Positions 18,099 to 27,004 are shown, counted from the stretch's first letter. The stretch is DNA of 64,000 nt from a bacterium MS4 (GCA_000752215.1 CCFG01000017.1:682001-746000), one strand, 5' to 3'. The notes: generated by a model from the letters alone, not told the origin. Translations and numbers: made by a program.

Positions 18099-18127
18099 AT
18101 AATATAATGTTTAGGCCCTAATGTCAA
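18099..18127 (-). promoter_or_regulatory. Promoter of the glutamate synthase operon
   Basis: Minus strand TTGACA (18122-18127), 17-bp spacer, TATTAT (18099-18104). It fires away from glnA. A small hairpin (ACAGC/GCTGT) follows in the leader but I see no AAAGGC hexaloop or intrinsic terminator here, unlike in the glnA leader. Confidence 0.75.
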
Positions 18128-18248
18128 TAGATTTTGCATAATTATGGCATTAAAATTGCAGACTAGTGCAATTTTCCATAAAACTTTATCAATAACAGGA
18201 TGGTTATGCATGTAATATTATCAAATCCTGCAAATTTTTATTTTTTTA

Positions 18249-18277
18249 TTGACATTCCGCCTCGGCTGTCATATAAT
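18249..18277 (+). promoter_or_regulatory. Perfect promoter of glnA
   Basis: TTGACA (18249-18254), 17-bp spacer, TATAAT (18272-18277). The start site would fall at about 18284, immediately before the leader hairpin. A fully consensus promoter implies that control occurs after initiation, through the attenuator that follows. Confidence 0.85.
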
Positions 18278-18285
18278 AAGCGCAT

Positions 18286-18335
18286 AGCAGCAAAGGCGCT
18301 GTAGGGATTTGCCCTATAGTGCCTTCTTTTTTTAT
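18286..18335 (+). promoter_or_regulatory. glnA leader attenuator with AAAGGC hexaloop hairpin
   Basis: A terminator stem of 14 consecutive pairs (18293-18306 with 18312-18325, loop ATTTG) is followed by a run of eight T residues. A competing hairpin CAGC-AAAGGC-GCTG (18288-18301) shares GGCGCTG with the terminator's 5' arm, so only one can form. The hexaloop has A at position 1 and G at position 4, the signature recognised by ANTAR-domain RNA-binding antiterminators. The same hexaloop recurs in the amt leader. The ANTAR protein itself is not in the window. Confidence 0.72.
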
Positions 18336-18368
18336 TCTTTTTTGTAATTTATGTAGGGAGTGATTTTC

Positions 18369-20462
18369 ATGAGCAATATTCCTGAAATGTTCGGCAGCAT
18401 GGTCTTCAACGATACGGTCATGAAGGAAAGACTGCCAAAGGACACCTATAAGGCTCTGAGAAAGACCAGGGAGCAGGGCAAGCCGCTGGATCTGCAGGTC
18501 GCGAACGTCGTTGCAAACGCGATGAAGGACTGGGCGGTGGAAAAGGGCGCGACCCACTTTACCCACTGGTTCCAGCCGATGACCGGGATCACCGCGGAAA
18601 AGCACGACAGCTTTATCTACCCGGTGGAAAACGGCAAGATCATTATGGAATTTTCAGGGAAGGAACTGATCAAGGGCGAACCCGACGCTTCCAGCTTTCC
18701 GTCCGGCGGACTGAGAGCGACCTTTGAAGCAAGAGGCTACACGGCCTGGGACCCTACCAGCAATGCGTTCATCAAAGACGGCTCCCTCTGCATTCCCACC
18801 GCGTTTTGCTCCTACGGCGGCGAGGCGCTTGATAAAAAGACCCCCCTGCTGCGTTCCATGGACGCGATCGACAGGCAGGCAATGAGAATCTTAAAGCTGT
18901 TCGGCAACACGGAGGCCCACCGGGTCATTACCACGGTAGGACCGGAACAGGAATATTTCCTCATTGACAAGGCGATGTACGAAAAAAGAAAAGACCTGAT
19001 CTACACCGGCAGAACGCTGTTCGGCGCGAAGCCCCCGAAAGGACAGGAGCTTGAGGACCACTATTTCGGCGTAATCAAGCCGAGAGTGTCCGCATACATG
19101 AAAGAACTGGACGAAGAACTCTGGAAGCTTGGCATTTTCGCCAAGACAAAACATAATGAAGTCGCTCCTTCCCAGCATGAACTCGCTCCCATTTTCACCA
19201 CAAGCAACGTAGCCTCCGACCAGAACCAGCTCACCATGGAGATCATGAAGAAGGTCGCCACAAAGCACGGCCTGACCTGTCTGCTCCATGAAAAGCCGTT
19301 CGCGGGCATCAACGGAAGCGGCAAGCACAACAACTGGAGCATTTCGACCGACACCGGCGTAAACCTCCTTGAGCCGGGCGATTCTCCCCGAGAGAACGCG
19401 CAGTTCCTCCTTTTCCTTGCCGCGATCATCCGGGCGGTCGACGAGCATCAGGACCTGCTCCGCATCTCCGTCGCGAGCGCAGGCAACGACCACCGTCTGG
19501 GCGCGAACGAAGCTCCCCCGGCGATCGTCTCCATGTTCGTGGGCGACGAGCTGGCCAGCGTGCTGAAGTCCATTGAGGACGGCTCCTCCTATCATCAGCA
19601 GGACAAAGTTTCCATGAAAATCGGCGTCGATGTTCTGCCCGCTTTCCCGAAGGATTCCACGGACCGCAACCGCACTTCCCCGTTTGCCTTCACCGGCAAC
19701 AAGTTTGAGTTCCGTATGCTCGGCTCCACCGTTTCCATCGCGTGTCCGAACATCATGCTCAACACGATCATTGCCGACGCCCTGTGCACCTTTGCAGATG
19801 AGCTGGAAAAGGCGGATGATTTCAACTCCAAGCTGGCCGAGATCATCAAAGACACGATCAAGGATCACAGCCGTATCATTTTCAACGGCAACAACTATGC
19901 CGAAGAGTGGGTCGAGGAAGCGGAAAAACGCGGTCTGCTGAACCTGCGCTCCACCGCGGACGCGCTGCCGTACTATATCAGCGACGCCAATATCTCTTTA
20001 TTTGAAAAATACAGCGTGCTGACGAAAACGGAAGTTCATTCCCGCTATGAAATCCAGCTGGAAAACTACTGTAAACAGCTCCACATCGAAGCGCTGACCA
20101 TGGTGGATATGATCAAAAAAGACATTCTGCCGGCAGCCTGCTCCTATATGAAGGACATCAGCAAGGAGGCCATCAACAAGAAACAGCTGTGTGCGGACAT
20201 CTGCTGCGAACTGGAAGAGACCCTGCTGAAAAAGCTGTCCAGCCTCACCTCCGACCTGTACAAGAAAATGCTTGTTCTGGAAGAGACCGTCGTACCGGAG
20301 AAAGAATTCAAGGATGTTCTGGAACAGGCAAAATACTACCGCAATACGGTTTTCGCGGAAATGGAAGCAACCCGTGTCATCGCGGATGAAATCGAAAGCC
20401 TGGTCGGCGCAAAATATTGGCCGTACCCGACTTACGGCGACCTGCTTTTCAGTGTGATCTAA
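18369..20462 (+). CDS. glnN: Glutamine synthetase type III
   Basis: A 697-residue enzyme, the length of type III synthetases (types I and II are about 350-470). It has [44 protein letters not shown] (metal-binding glutamates), [28 protein letters not shown] (glutamate/ATP site) and [16 protein letters not shown]. It makes glutamine from glutamate, ammonia and ATP. The frame opens at GTG 18360, but GGGAG at 18356-18360 selects ATG 18369. Divergent from the GOGAT operon and upstream of the ammonium transporter, with which it forms the ammonium assimilation route. Confidence 0.96.
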   Translation: MSNIPEMFGSMVFNDTVMKERLPKDTYKALRKTREQGKPLDLQVANVVANAMKDWAVEKGATHFTHWFQPMTGITAEKHDSFIYPVENGKIIMEFSGKELIKGEPDASSFPSGGLRATFEARGYTAWDPTSNAFIKDGSLCIPTAFCSYGGEALDKKTPLLRSMDAIDRQAMRILKLFGNTEAHRVITTVGPEQEYFLIDKAMYEKRKDLIYTGRTLFGAKPPKGQELEDHYFGVIKPRVSAYMKELDEELWKLGIFAKTKHNEVAPSQHELAPIFTTSNVASDQNQLTMEIMKKVATKHGLTCLLHEKPFAGINGSGKHNNWSISTDTGVNLLEPGDSPRENAQFLLFLAAIIRAVDEHQDLLRISVASAGNDHRLGANEAPPAIVSMFVGDELASVLKSIEDGSSYHQQDKVSMKIGVDVLPAFPKDSTDRNRTSPFAFTGNKFEFRMLGSTVSIACPNIMLNTIIADALCTFADELEKADDFNSKLAEIIKDTIKDHSRIIFNGNNYAEEWVEEAEKRGLLNLRSTADALPYYISDANISLFEKYSVLTKTEVHSRYEIQLENYCKQLHIEALTMVDMIKKDILPAACSYMKDISKEAINKKQLCADICCELEETLLKKLSSLTSDLYKKMLVLEETVVPEKEFKDVLEQAKYYRNTVFAEMEATRVIADEIESLVGAKYWPYPTYGDLLFSVI

Positions 20463-20512
20463 AAGCGGGAACAGCATTGGCTTGCGAGGGTATATTGAAA
20501 ACTGGATAAATT

Positions 20513-20566
20513 AATGCACAAAGGCGTGTATTCTGTTTTAGCTTGCAGAATACACGCTAATTTTTT
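20513..20566 (+). promoter_or_regulatory. amt leader attenuator with AAAGGC hexaloop hairpin
   Basis: A 7-bp hairpin AATGCAC-AAAGGC-GTGTATT (20513-20532) carries the same hexaloop as the glnA leader. Its loop and 3' arm lie in the 5' arm of a 12-bp perfect terminator stem (20524-20535 with 20546-20557) followed by TAATTTTTT. The two structures exclude each other, the ANTAR-type switch arrangement. No clear separate promoter is visible, so the leader may be entered by read-through from glnA, whose stop is only 50 bases upstream. Confidence 0.7.
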
Positions 20567-20582
20567 AGAGGAGGCAACACGC

Positions 20583-22289
20583 ATGACTCAAGTATTCTCT
20601 TCCGTTGATACGATCTGGGTACTGCTCGGCGCGGCCCTGGTGTTCTTTATGCAGGCAGGCTTTGCAATGGTCGAAACCGGTTTTACGAGGGCAAAAAATG
20701 CCGGCAACATCATTATGAAAAACCTGATGGACTTCTGCATCGGCACTCCTATTTACTGGCTTTTCGGTTTCGGTCTGATGTTTGCCGGAACGGCGCCTTT
20801 CATCGGCGGCTTTGATTTTCTGACGAGAGGCGATTACGCCGCCAGCCTCGGACTGACCATCCCCACTGCGGCCTACATCATCTTTCAAACTGTTTTCTGT
20901 GCGACAGCCGCAACCATTGTTTCGGGCGCTATGGCGGAAAGAACGAAATTTATTTCCTACTGCATTTACAGCGCTTGTATCAGTGCATTTGTCTACCCCG
21001 TTTCCGGGCACTGGATCTGGGGCGGCGGCTGGCTGGCACAGCTCGGCTTCCACGATTTTGCGGGCTCGACCGCAGTACATATGGTGGGCGGCCTTGCGGC
21101 GCTGATCGGAGCCAAAATGCTCGGCCCCCGTATCGGCAAATATGATAAGAACGGCAACCCAAAGGCGATTCCCGGCCACAGTCTGACCCTTGGCGCTCTC
21201 GGTGTCTTTATTCTCTGGTTCTGTTGGTTCGGATTCAACGGCTGTTCCACCATTTCCATGACCGGCGACGACATTCTTTCCTCCGCCGGCAGCATCTTTG
21301 TCACCACCAATCTCGCGGCCGCAGTCGCTACCGTGACAGTGATGATTATTACTTGGATTCGTTACAAAAAGCCCGACGTATCCATGACCCTGAACGGCTC
21401 CCTGGCGGGCCTTGTGGCGATTACCGCAGGCTGCGACGCGGTCTCCCCCGTCGGCGCGTTCTTTATCGGTCTGATTGCCGGCTTTATCGTTGTATTTGGT
21501 ATTGAATTTATTGACAAGGTTTTAAAAATAGATGACCCGGTCGGCGCGGTCGGCGTGCATTTTCTGAACGGAGCGGGCGGTACCATTCTAACCGGCTTCT
21601 TCGCGGTGGACGGCGGTCTGCTTTACGGCGGCGGTTTCCAGCTCCTAGGCACACAGATTTTGGGCGTACTCGCCGTGTGCTTATGGGTTACCGTTTCCAT
21701 GCTGATTATTTTTACTGTCATTAAGAAGACAGTCGGTCTTCGCGTTGATCCTGAAGAAGAAATCATGGGTCTGGATATCAAGGAGCACGGCATCGTCAGC
21801 GCATATGCCGACTTTCTCCCAATGGACGGCCACGCTTTATTCAGCGAGGCGGATTTTCTTCCTGTTGAAGAAAGTGTTCCGGTTTCGCATTATCCTGCGG
21901 CGCCTACCGTTGCTTCCACTGTCACCGGTAAAAAGATGACAAAAGTCGTGATGATTTTTAATAAGGGCAAGTTTGAAGCGATGAAGGAAGCAATGAACGA
22001 AATCGGTATCATGGGAATGACCGTTACCAATGTTCTTGGCTGCGGCACACAAAAAGGGAATACCGAATATTACCGCGGCGTCAAAATGAAAGAAATCAAC
22101 CTCCTGCCGAAAATCAAGCTGGAAATAGTCGTCAGCGCCATTCCGGTAGAAACAGTGGTGGACACAGCAAAGAAGGTTCTATACACCGGAAAGATCGGCG
22201 ATGGAAAAATCTTTGTCTACGATGTGGAAAATGTAATCAAAGTCCGCACAGGCGAAGAGGGATACGACGCCTTACAGGGCGAATATTAA
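20583..22289 (+). CDS. amt: Ammonium transporter fused to a PII signalling domain
   Basis: A 568-residue protein. Residues ~1-405 are an Amt/AmtB channel of eleven membrane helices with [39 protein letters not shown] and [11 protein letters not shown] (pore histidine region). After a linker (~430-455) residues ~458-568 form a PII (GlnB/GlnK) domain: [18 protein letters not shown], a T-loop with [12 protein letters not shown], and the C-terminal [23 protein letters not shown]. The position of the uridylylated tyrosine of enteric GlnB (YRGAEY) reads YRGVKM, so uridylylation is unlikely; ATP/ADP/2-oxoglutarate sensing may suffice. GAGGAGG selects ATG 20583 over an upstream in-frame start. Confidence 0.93.
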   Translation: MTQVFSSVDTIWVLLGAALVFFMQAGFAMVETGFTRAKNAGNIIMKNLMDFCIGTPIYWLFGFGLMFAGTAPFIGGFDFLTRGDYAASLGLTIPTAAYIIFQTVFCATAATIVSGAMAERTKFISYCIYSACISAFVYPVSGHWIWGGGWLAQLGFHDFAGSTAVHMVGGLAALIGAKMLGPRIGKYDKNGNPKAIPGHSLTLGALGVFILWFCWFGFNGCSTISMTGDDILSSAGSIFVTTNLAAAVATVTVMIITWIRYKKPDVSMTLNGSLAGLVAITAGCDAVSPVGAFFIGLIAGFIVVFGIEFIDKVLKIDDPVGAVGVHFLNGAGGTILTGFFAVDGGLLYGGGFQLLGTQILGVLAVCLWVTVSMLIIFTVIKKTVGLRVDPEEEIMGLDIKEHGIVSAYADFLPMDGHALFSEADFLPVEESVPVSHYPAAPTVASTVTGKKMTKVVMIFNKGKFEAMKEAMNEIGIMGMTVTNVLGCGTQKGNTEYYRGVKMKEINLLPKIKLEIVVSAIPVETVVDTAKKVLYTGKIGDGKIFVYDVENVIKVRTGEEGYDALQGEY

Positions 22290-22324
22290 TTCAGAGTACA
22301 AGATCTTTACATATCTTCCTATAT

Positions 22325-22363
22325 AAAGTGGGCGGTCTGTCATTCCGGCAGACCGCCCGCTTT
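22325..22363 (+). terminator. Strong terminator after amt-PII
   Basis: A stem of about 15 bp (AAAGTGGGCGGTCTG with CAGACCGCCCGCTTT, one wobble) ends in a short T-tract (TTTATCTATC). It closes the glnA-amt region. Confidence 0.8.
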
Positions 22364-22529
22364 ATCTATCGCTTTGATTTTATGAACAATTTTTGAACTC
22401 TTTGTATTATTCGGTCTATTTTATACAAAATATGTTATAATTTTAGTAAAATATGCGGTCGTCACCATGAATGGCTGAATAGCTGGTTTGAAAGCTGAGA
22501 TAGATACTATGAACGAAAGGAAGTTGAGA

Positions 22530-24176
22530 ATGAATGGAGTATTGACCGAGAAACTGAAAGAATCCGTGCAATCCGTCTTGCCTGTCGGCATCATCGTTCT
22601 TCTGCTGAACTTTACAATCGCACCCATGCCCACAGGCACTCTGATGATGTTCCTCACCGGAACGGTCCTGCTGATCGTGGGGATGAGCATCTTCACTCTG
22701 GGCGCGGAACTATCGATGATTCCCATGGGAGAAACCATCGGCTCGGTGCTGACCAAATCGCGGAAGCTCTGGCTGATGGTGGTAAGCAGCTTTATCCTGG
22801 GCGTCGTGGTGACGGTGGCGGAGCCGGACCTGCAGGTGCTGACCAAACAGGTGCCCGCCGTGCCGGACGCCGCTTTGATCGCGTCTGTCGCGTGCGGGGT
22901 GGGCATTTTTCTGGTGATTGCGCTTCTGCGCATCCTGTTCCAGATGAATCTTTCCCACGTTTTGATCGTCTCGTATGTTTTTGTCTTCATTATCGCCGCA
23001 CTGACGGCCCCGGACTATCTGGCCGTCAGCTTTGATTCCGGCGGCGTAACCACCGGACCGATTACCGTGCCTTTTATTCTGGCGCTTGGTCTGGGCATTT
23101 CTGCGGTGCGCGGCGGCAGTACCGCGGAGGAGGACAGCTTCGGGCTGTGCGCGCTGTGCTCCATCGGCCCTATTCTGGCGGTGCTGATCACGGGAATGTT
23201 TTTCGACCCCTCCGGAACGGGGTTCGCGTTTGAATCCGCCGCCACGGTAGACAGCGTCAGTGAGCTGATTGCGCTGTTTGCGAACGGCTTTCTCCAGTTT
23301 TTTAAGGAAGTCTGTATCGTTCTGCTTCCGATCGTCGTGATTTTCATATTCCTCCAGTTGATTCATTTAAAGCTCCCGAAAATCAAGATGATTCGCATTA
23401 TGGTCGGAATTGTGTACACGCTCGTCGGGCTTTCGGTCTTTCTGACCGGCGTCAACATCGGCTTTATGCCCGCCGGCACCTACCTGGGACGTTCCATCGC
23501 CTCCCTTCCCTACCGCTGGATTCTCATTCCCCTAAGCGCGGTGATCGGGTGCTGCGTCGTCTTTGCGGAGCCTGCGGTTCATGTTCTGAACAATCAGGTG
23601 GAGGATATCACCAGCGGCGCGATCTCCGGAAGGATGATGATGGTCGGCCTTTCCATCGGCGTGGGGCTTGCGCTGGCTCTGGCCATGATCCGCATCATGA
23701 CGCACACCTCCATCTGGTTTTTCCTGCTTCCGGGCTATGCCATTGCGCTGGCAATGACCTTTTTCAGCCCGAAAATTTTCACCGCTATTGCTTTCGACTC
23801 CGGCGGCGTGGCGGCCGGAACCATGGCCGCGGCGTTTCTGCTTCCGTTTGCTTCCGGCGCGTGCGATGCGTTGGGCGGCAATATTATGACGGATGCCTTC
23901 GGCATTATCGGCATGGTGGCCATGATGCCGATCATCACCGTACAGGCAATCGGCATTATTTACCGGATCAAGCTCGACCGAGCGGAAAAGGCGGAAGAAG
24001 CGGACAACGTTCTGCCGGAGGAAGGTGTTGAATCGCCTGAATTCTCGGGGGAAAATCCGGAATTTCCGGAAGAATCGGAGGAAAATAAGGGAAAAGTGGA
24101 AAACCCTATTGCAAATTCCGAGGAAACCAGCGAAAATAGAACAGATGGCGACAATTCGTTGGAAAGGGAGGAATGA
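22530..24176 (+). CDS. DUF1538 integral membrane protein (duplicated)
   Basis: A 548-residue, highly hydrophobic protein of about twelve to fourteen membrane segments. It is an internal duplication: AEPDLQVLTKQV and SFDSGGVTTGP in the first half recur as AEPAVHVLNNQV and AFDSGGVAAGT in the second, matching two DUF1538 units. Such doubled cores are typical of secondary transporters, but no substrate is known. A Glu/Asn-rich tail of about 45 residues follows. AGGAAG seven bases before ATG 22530 sets the start. Its stop is one base before the tandem PII-like gene, so the pair is co-translated; the PII-like partner suggests regulation of the membrane protein by nitrogen or energy state. Confidence 0.85.
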   Translation: MNGVLTEKLKESVQSVLPVGIIVLLLNFTIAPMPTGTLMMFLTGTVLLIVGMSIFTLGAELSMIPMGETIGSVLTKSRKLWLMVVSSFILGVVVTVAEPDLQVLTKQVPAVPDAALIASVACGVGIFLVIALLRILFQMNLSHVLIVSYVFVFIIAALTAPDYLAVSFDSGGVTTGPITVPFILALGLGISAVRGGSTAEEDSFGLCALCSIGPILAVLITGMFFDPSGTGFAFESAATVDSVSELIALFANGFLQFFKEVCIVLLPIVVIFIFLQLIHLKLPKIKMIRIMVGIVYTLVGLSVFLTGVNIGFMPAGTYLGRSIASLPYRWILIPLSAVIGCCVVFAEPAVHVLNNQVEDITSGAISGRMMMVGLSIGVGLALALAMIRIMTHTSIWFFLLPGYAIALAMTFFSPKIFTAIAFDSGGVAAGTMAAAFLLPFASGACDALGGNIMTDAFGIIGMVAMMPIITVQAIGIIYRIKLDRAEKAEEADNVLPEEGVESPEFSGENPEFPEESEENKGKVENPIANSEETSENRTDGDNSLEREE

Positions 24177-24177
24177 A

Positions 24178-24861
24178 ATGACGCAGACAAATACCGGATC
24201 GGAATCGACCGTACTGATGATCACGATTCTCAACCGGGGAAACGGCAAAAAAATTGCAGATCTGTTTTCCGGCAGAGGTGTGCGCCTGAATTTCCTGGCT
24301 TTGGGAAAAGGAACCGCGGATTCAAAGATCCTGTCCTACTGGGGCCTTGGCGAAACGGAAAAAGACGTTCTGTTCAGTGTGATGCCCGGGGAAACAGCCG
24401 AAAGCTTTGTGGAAGAACTGAATCAAAAAATAGGCAGGCCCGGAAGCGGTATTGCCATGACCATACCGATCAACGGTGCTGCGGGATGCAGGGAAGAGAC
24501 TCTCTGCCATACCGTATTACAGAAAACAGGAGGGAGCTTTATGGACCAATCCTTTGAACACGCACTCATCGTTGCGATTGCCAATCAGGGTTTTTCCGAT
24601 GAAGTGATGGATGCCGCAAAAGCCGCGAAAGCGACCGGGGGTACCGTGATCCACGCGCGGGGTGCCAGTGTGAAGGATGCCGAAAAATTCTTCGGCATTA
24701 CGATCCAGCCGGAAAAGGAATTGATTCTGATTTTAACAAAAAGCGAACACCGTGAAGAAATCATGCAGGCGATTACGCGCGAAAAGGGCCTTCATACGGA
24801 CGCCAAGGCCATTGCGTTTTCCCTGCCTGTCAACGGAGTGGCAGGGCTGCCCGCTTTATAG
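24178..24861 (+). CDS. Tandem PII-like regulator
   Basis: A 227-residue soluble protein made of two PII-like halves: residues ~12-105 ending in GIAMTIPINGAAG and ~118-227 ending in AIAFSLPVNGVAG. Each half has the beta-alpha-beta pattern (VLMITILNRGNGKKIADLF; ALIVAIANQGFSDEVMDAAK) of GlnB proteins but no recognisable T-loop tyrosine. The second half has GGTVIHARGASVKDAEKFFGI, close to PII B-loop sequences. GGGAGG before ATG 24178 sets the start just after the DUF1538 stop. Role inferred: ligand-sensing partner of the DUF1538 protein. Confidence 0.8.
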   Translation: MTQTNTGSESTVLMITILNRGNGKKIADLFSGRGVRLNFLALGKGTADSKILSYWGLGETEKDVLFSVMPGETAESFVEELNQKIGRPGSGIAMTIPINGAAGCREETLCHTVLQKTGGSFMDQSFEHALIVAIANQGFSDEVMDAAKAAKATGGTVIHARGASVKDAEKFFGITIQPEKELILILTKSEHREEIMQAITREKGLHTDAKAIAFSLPVNGVAGLPAL

Positions 24862-24956
24862 CCTGAATTCGGCAGAACCCCGGAGTTTCCGCCGCAATAA
24901 CAGTATTTTTGTTTGAAATTATACAATCTGTATAATTTAAATGCGCAATGAAAGAC

Positions 24957-24999
24957 AAAAAGACGAAAGCCTGCTGAAACAGCGGGTTTTCGTCTTTTT
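24957..24999 (-). terminator. Terminator of rnpB
   Basis: On the minus strand a stem of about 19 bp (AAAAAGACGAAA... with ...TTTCGTCTTTTT) lies directly after the RNase P RNA and ends in TTTTTGTCTTT. Confidence 0.85.
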
Positions 25000-25000
25000 G

Positions 25001-25345
25001 ATGCGACCAGGCCTGTAAGCCGAGTTCTGTCGTGAACAGCCATCTATCTTGGCCGGATGTTGCCATCGCGGCTCAGTGCCACCTTCTCGGGACGCGCCGG
25101 GCCGGCGCATGAAGTCCCTCTGCGGTGTTGCTCCGAATAGGGTTTGCAGAGCCGCGCGGTCTCCCGCGCGCTGGTGAGCTCTTACCTCGCCTTTCCACCC
25201 TTACCGTTTACCGGCGGTATATCTCTGTTGCACTTTCCCTGGGGTCGCCCCCGGCGGCCGTTAGCCGTTATTCTGCCCTGTGGAGCTCGGACTTTCCTCG
25301 GGCACGTCCTTTCGGACTGTGTCCGCAGCTGCTCAGCCTGCTCGC
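25001..25345 (-). ncRNA. rnpB: RNase P RNA, bacterial type A-like
   Basis: Read on the minus strand the RNA starts GCGAGCAGGCTGAGCAG and ends near ACAGAACTCGGCTTACAGG, the conserved 3' signature of bacterial RNase P RNA. The 5' decamer (25345-25336) pairs with the 3' GCCTGGTCGC (25012-25003) with one mismatch, forming helix P1. Conserved core pieces such as the GGAAAGTCCGAGCTCC-like CCGAGGAAAGTCCGAGCTC region are visible near 25290-25305. The RNA is the ribozyme that matures tRNA 5' ends. Ends are placed from the promoter spacing and P1, so each may be off by a few bases. Confidence 0.95.
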
Positions 25346-25351
25346 TAAACT

Positions 25352-25380
25352 ATTTTAAACGATGAAAGGTCATCTGTCAA
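25352..25380 (-). promoter_or_regulatory. Promoter of rnpB
   Basis: Minus strand TTGACA (25375-25380), 17-bp spacer, TAAAAT (25352-25357), placing transcription start about seven bases before the RNase P RNA core. Strong, as expected for a stable RNA. Confidence 0.85.
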
Positions 25381-25439
25381 CTGCAGATTATGGAAGCGGC
25401 CTTCCGCCGATTGAAAAATTAATCTGATACCGGCTGCCG

Positions 25440-26897
25440 TTAAAAGCTGTGCTCGGAGATCAGGCGGTTTTTCTCGTCCCAAAGCTTCTGTGATAAATCC
25501 ACATAATACTGGTGCGGATTTTCAAAACGCGTGACCTCGTCCCAGAGCGTATCCACCTGCTGCAGGCAGTATTCCTTGACTTCGTTCAGGTCGCGCGGCT
25601 TTGTCAGGCTCTTTCCGTTTTCAAACAGCTTCTGGCGCAGTTCCACCGCGCGGAAATTTTTGACGATTTTCCTCTTCCAGATATGCTCCGGGTCAAACAG
25701 CTCGTACGGCTTGGTGTCGTCGATCACTTCGCCGTGCAGTGTAATCAGGTCGGCAATCGCCTTGCCGCTTTCCCGGTCAAACAGCCTCCAGAGATTTTTA
25801 AAGCAGGGAGTGGTAATTTTCGCCACGTTTTCGCTGATTTTAATCTTCGGAATGATATTCCCCTTTGCGTCCTCGACTCCGCTCAGCTTATAAACGCCGC
25901 CGAAAACAGGCTCGCTGGCCGCGGTAATCAGGCGCTCGCCCACGCCGAAGCTGTCCACACAGGCACCTTGCATCAGCATGTCGCGTATTATATACTCATC
26001 GAGAGAATTCGACGCGCAGATCTTGCAGTCCTCAAATCCGGCGGCGTCCAGCATTTTTCTCGCTTTTCGGGAAAGATAAGTAATGTCGCCGCTGTCGATG
26101 CGAATTCCCGCGGGGCGGAACCCGAGAGGGAGAAGCTCCTCATTGAACACGCGGATCGCGTTGGGAATGCCCGATTTCAAAACATTGTAGGTATCGACCA
26201 GCAGGGTACACTGGTTCGGATATTCCCGGGCATAGGCCCGGAAGGCTTCCAGCTCGCTGTCAAACAGCTGGACCCAGCTGTGCGCCATGGTGCCCAGCGC
26301 CTTCACGCCGTAATCCCGGTCACAGAGGGTGCAGGCGGTCCCGCAGCACCCGCCGATATAGGCCGCCCTGGCCCCGAGAACGGCTCCGTCCGGTCCCTGC
26401 GCGCGGCGGGAACCGAATTCCATGACCGCTCTTCCCTGCGCCGCGCGGACAATCCTGTTGGCCTTGGTGGCAATCAAGCTCTGATGATTGATACAGAGCA
26501 GAATCATAGTTTCAATGAACTGCGCCTGGATTACCGGCCCGCGCACCGTAACGATGGGCTCGGTCGGAAAGATGGGGGTTCCTTCCGGGACCGCCCACAC
26601 GTCGCAGGCGAACCGGAAATTCTCCAGATAACCGATAAAATCCTCGTTGAAAATTTTGCAGTCCCGCAGATACTGAATGTCCTTCTCGGTAAACTTCAGG
26701 TTCTCCAGATACTCCACGGCCTGCTGGACACCGGCCATGATCGCGTAGCCGCCGTCGTTTGGCACACGCCGGAAAAACATGTCAAAATAGACGATCGTGT
26801 CTTGATAGCCGTTTGTAAAATAGCCGTTGGCCATGGTGATTTCATAAAAATCGGTCAGCATGGTCAGGTTGGTTTTGAATCCGTTCTGTTCATTCAT
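25440..26897 (-). CDS. pncB: Nicotinate phosphoribosyltransferase
   Basis: A 485-residue enzyme of the NAPRTase family. Features include LTMLTDFYEITMANGY at the N-terminus, FGSRRAQGPDGAVLGARAAYIGGC (phosphoribosyl/active-site region), GTMAHSWVQ with the histidine that is phosphorylated in the family, and GIRIDSGDITYLS. It salvages nicotinate to nicotinate mononucleotide for NAD synthesis. The frame extends to 26957 but GGAG nine bases before ATG 26897 favours this start. A perfect palindrome upstream (26986-27004) may be an operator. Confidence 0.95.
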   Translation of the reverse strand: MNEQNGFKTNLTMLTDFYEITMANGYFTNGYQDTIVYFDMFFRRVPNDGGYAIMAGVQQAVEYLENLKFTEKDIQYLRDCKIFNEDFIGYLENFRFACDVWAVPEGTPIFPTEPIVTVRGPVIQAQFIETMILLCINHQSLIATKANRIVRAAQGRAVMEFGSRRAQGPDGAVLGARAAYIGGCCGTACTLCDRDYGVKALGTMAHSWVQLFDSELEAFRAYAREYPNQCTLLVDTYNVLKSGIPNAIRVFNEELLPLGFRPAGIRIDSGDITYLSRKARKMLDAAGFEDCKICASNSLDEYIIRDMLMQGACVDSFGVGERLITAASEPVFGGVYKLSGVEDAKGNIIPKIKISENVAKITTPCFKNLWRLFDRESGKAIADLITLHGEVIDDTKPYELFDPEHIWKRKIVKNFRAVELRQKLFENGKSLTKPRDLNEVKEYCLQQVDTLWDEVTRFENPHQYYVDLSQKLWDEKNRLISEHSF

Positions 26898-26985
26898 CCT
26901 GTTCAGCTCCAATAAATTATTAAATTTTGCTGTAACTCCACCCGTGCCGGTCATCATATTATAGAACAGCAGTAAAGTGTCTCAT

Positions 26986-27004
26986 GGATACCGTAACGGT
27001 ATCC
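26986..27004. promoter_or_regulatory. Perfect inverted repeat upstream of pncB
   Basis: GGATACCG-TAA-CGGTATCC, 8-bp arms with a 3-bp centre, about 90 bases upstream of the pncB start. A TATAAT on the minus strand lies at 26958-26963, so the repeat sits near the -35 region. It is a candidate operator, possibly for NAD-dependent control; I could not match it to a known NiaR or NrtR site. Confidence 0.45.

Noticed and set aside
18049-18240. Search for an AAAGGC hexaloop or terminator in the glutamate synthase leader, as for glnA and amt.
   Set aside because: Only a short ACAGC/GCTGT hairpin with a CGAAA loop is present and no intrinsic terminator; not enough to claim the same control.
25125-25365. 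Short plus-strand ORFs within 25.1-25.4 kb.
   Set aside because: They lie antisense to the RNase P RNA gene and have no protein-like features.
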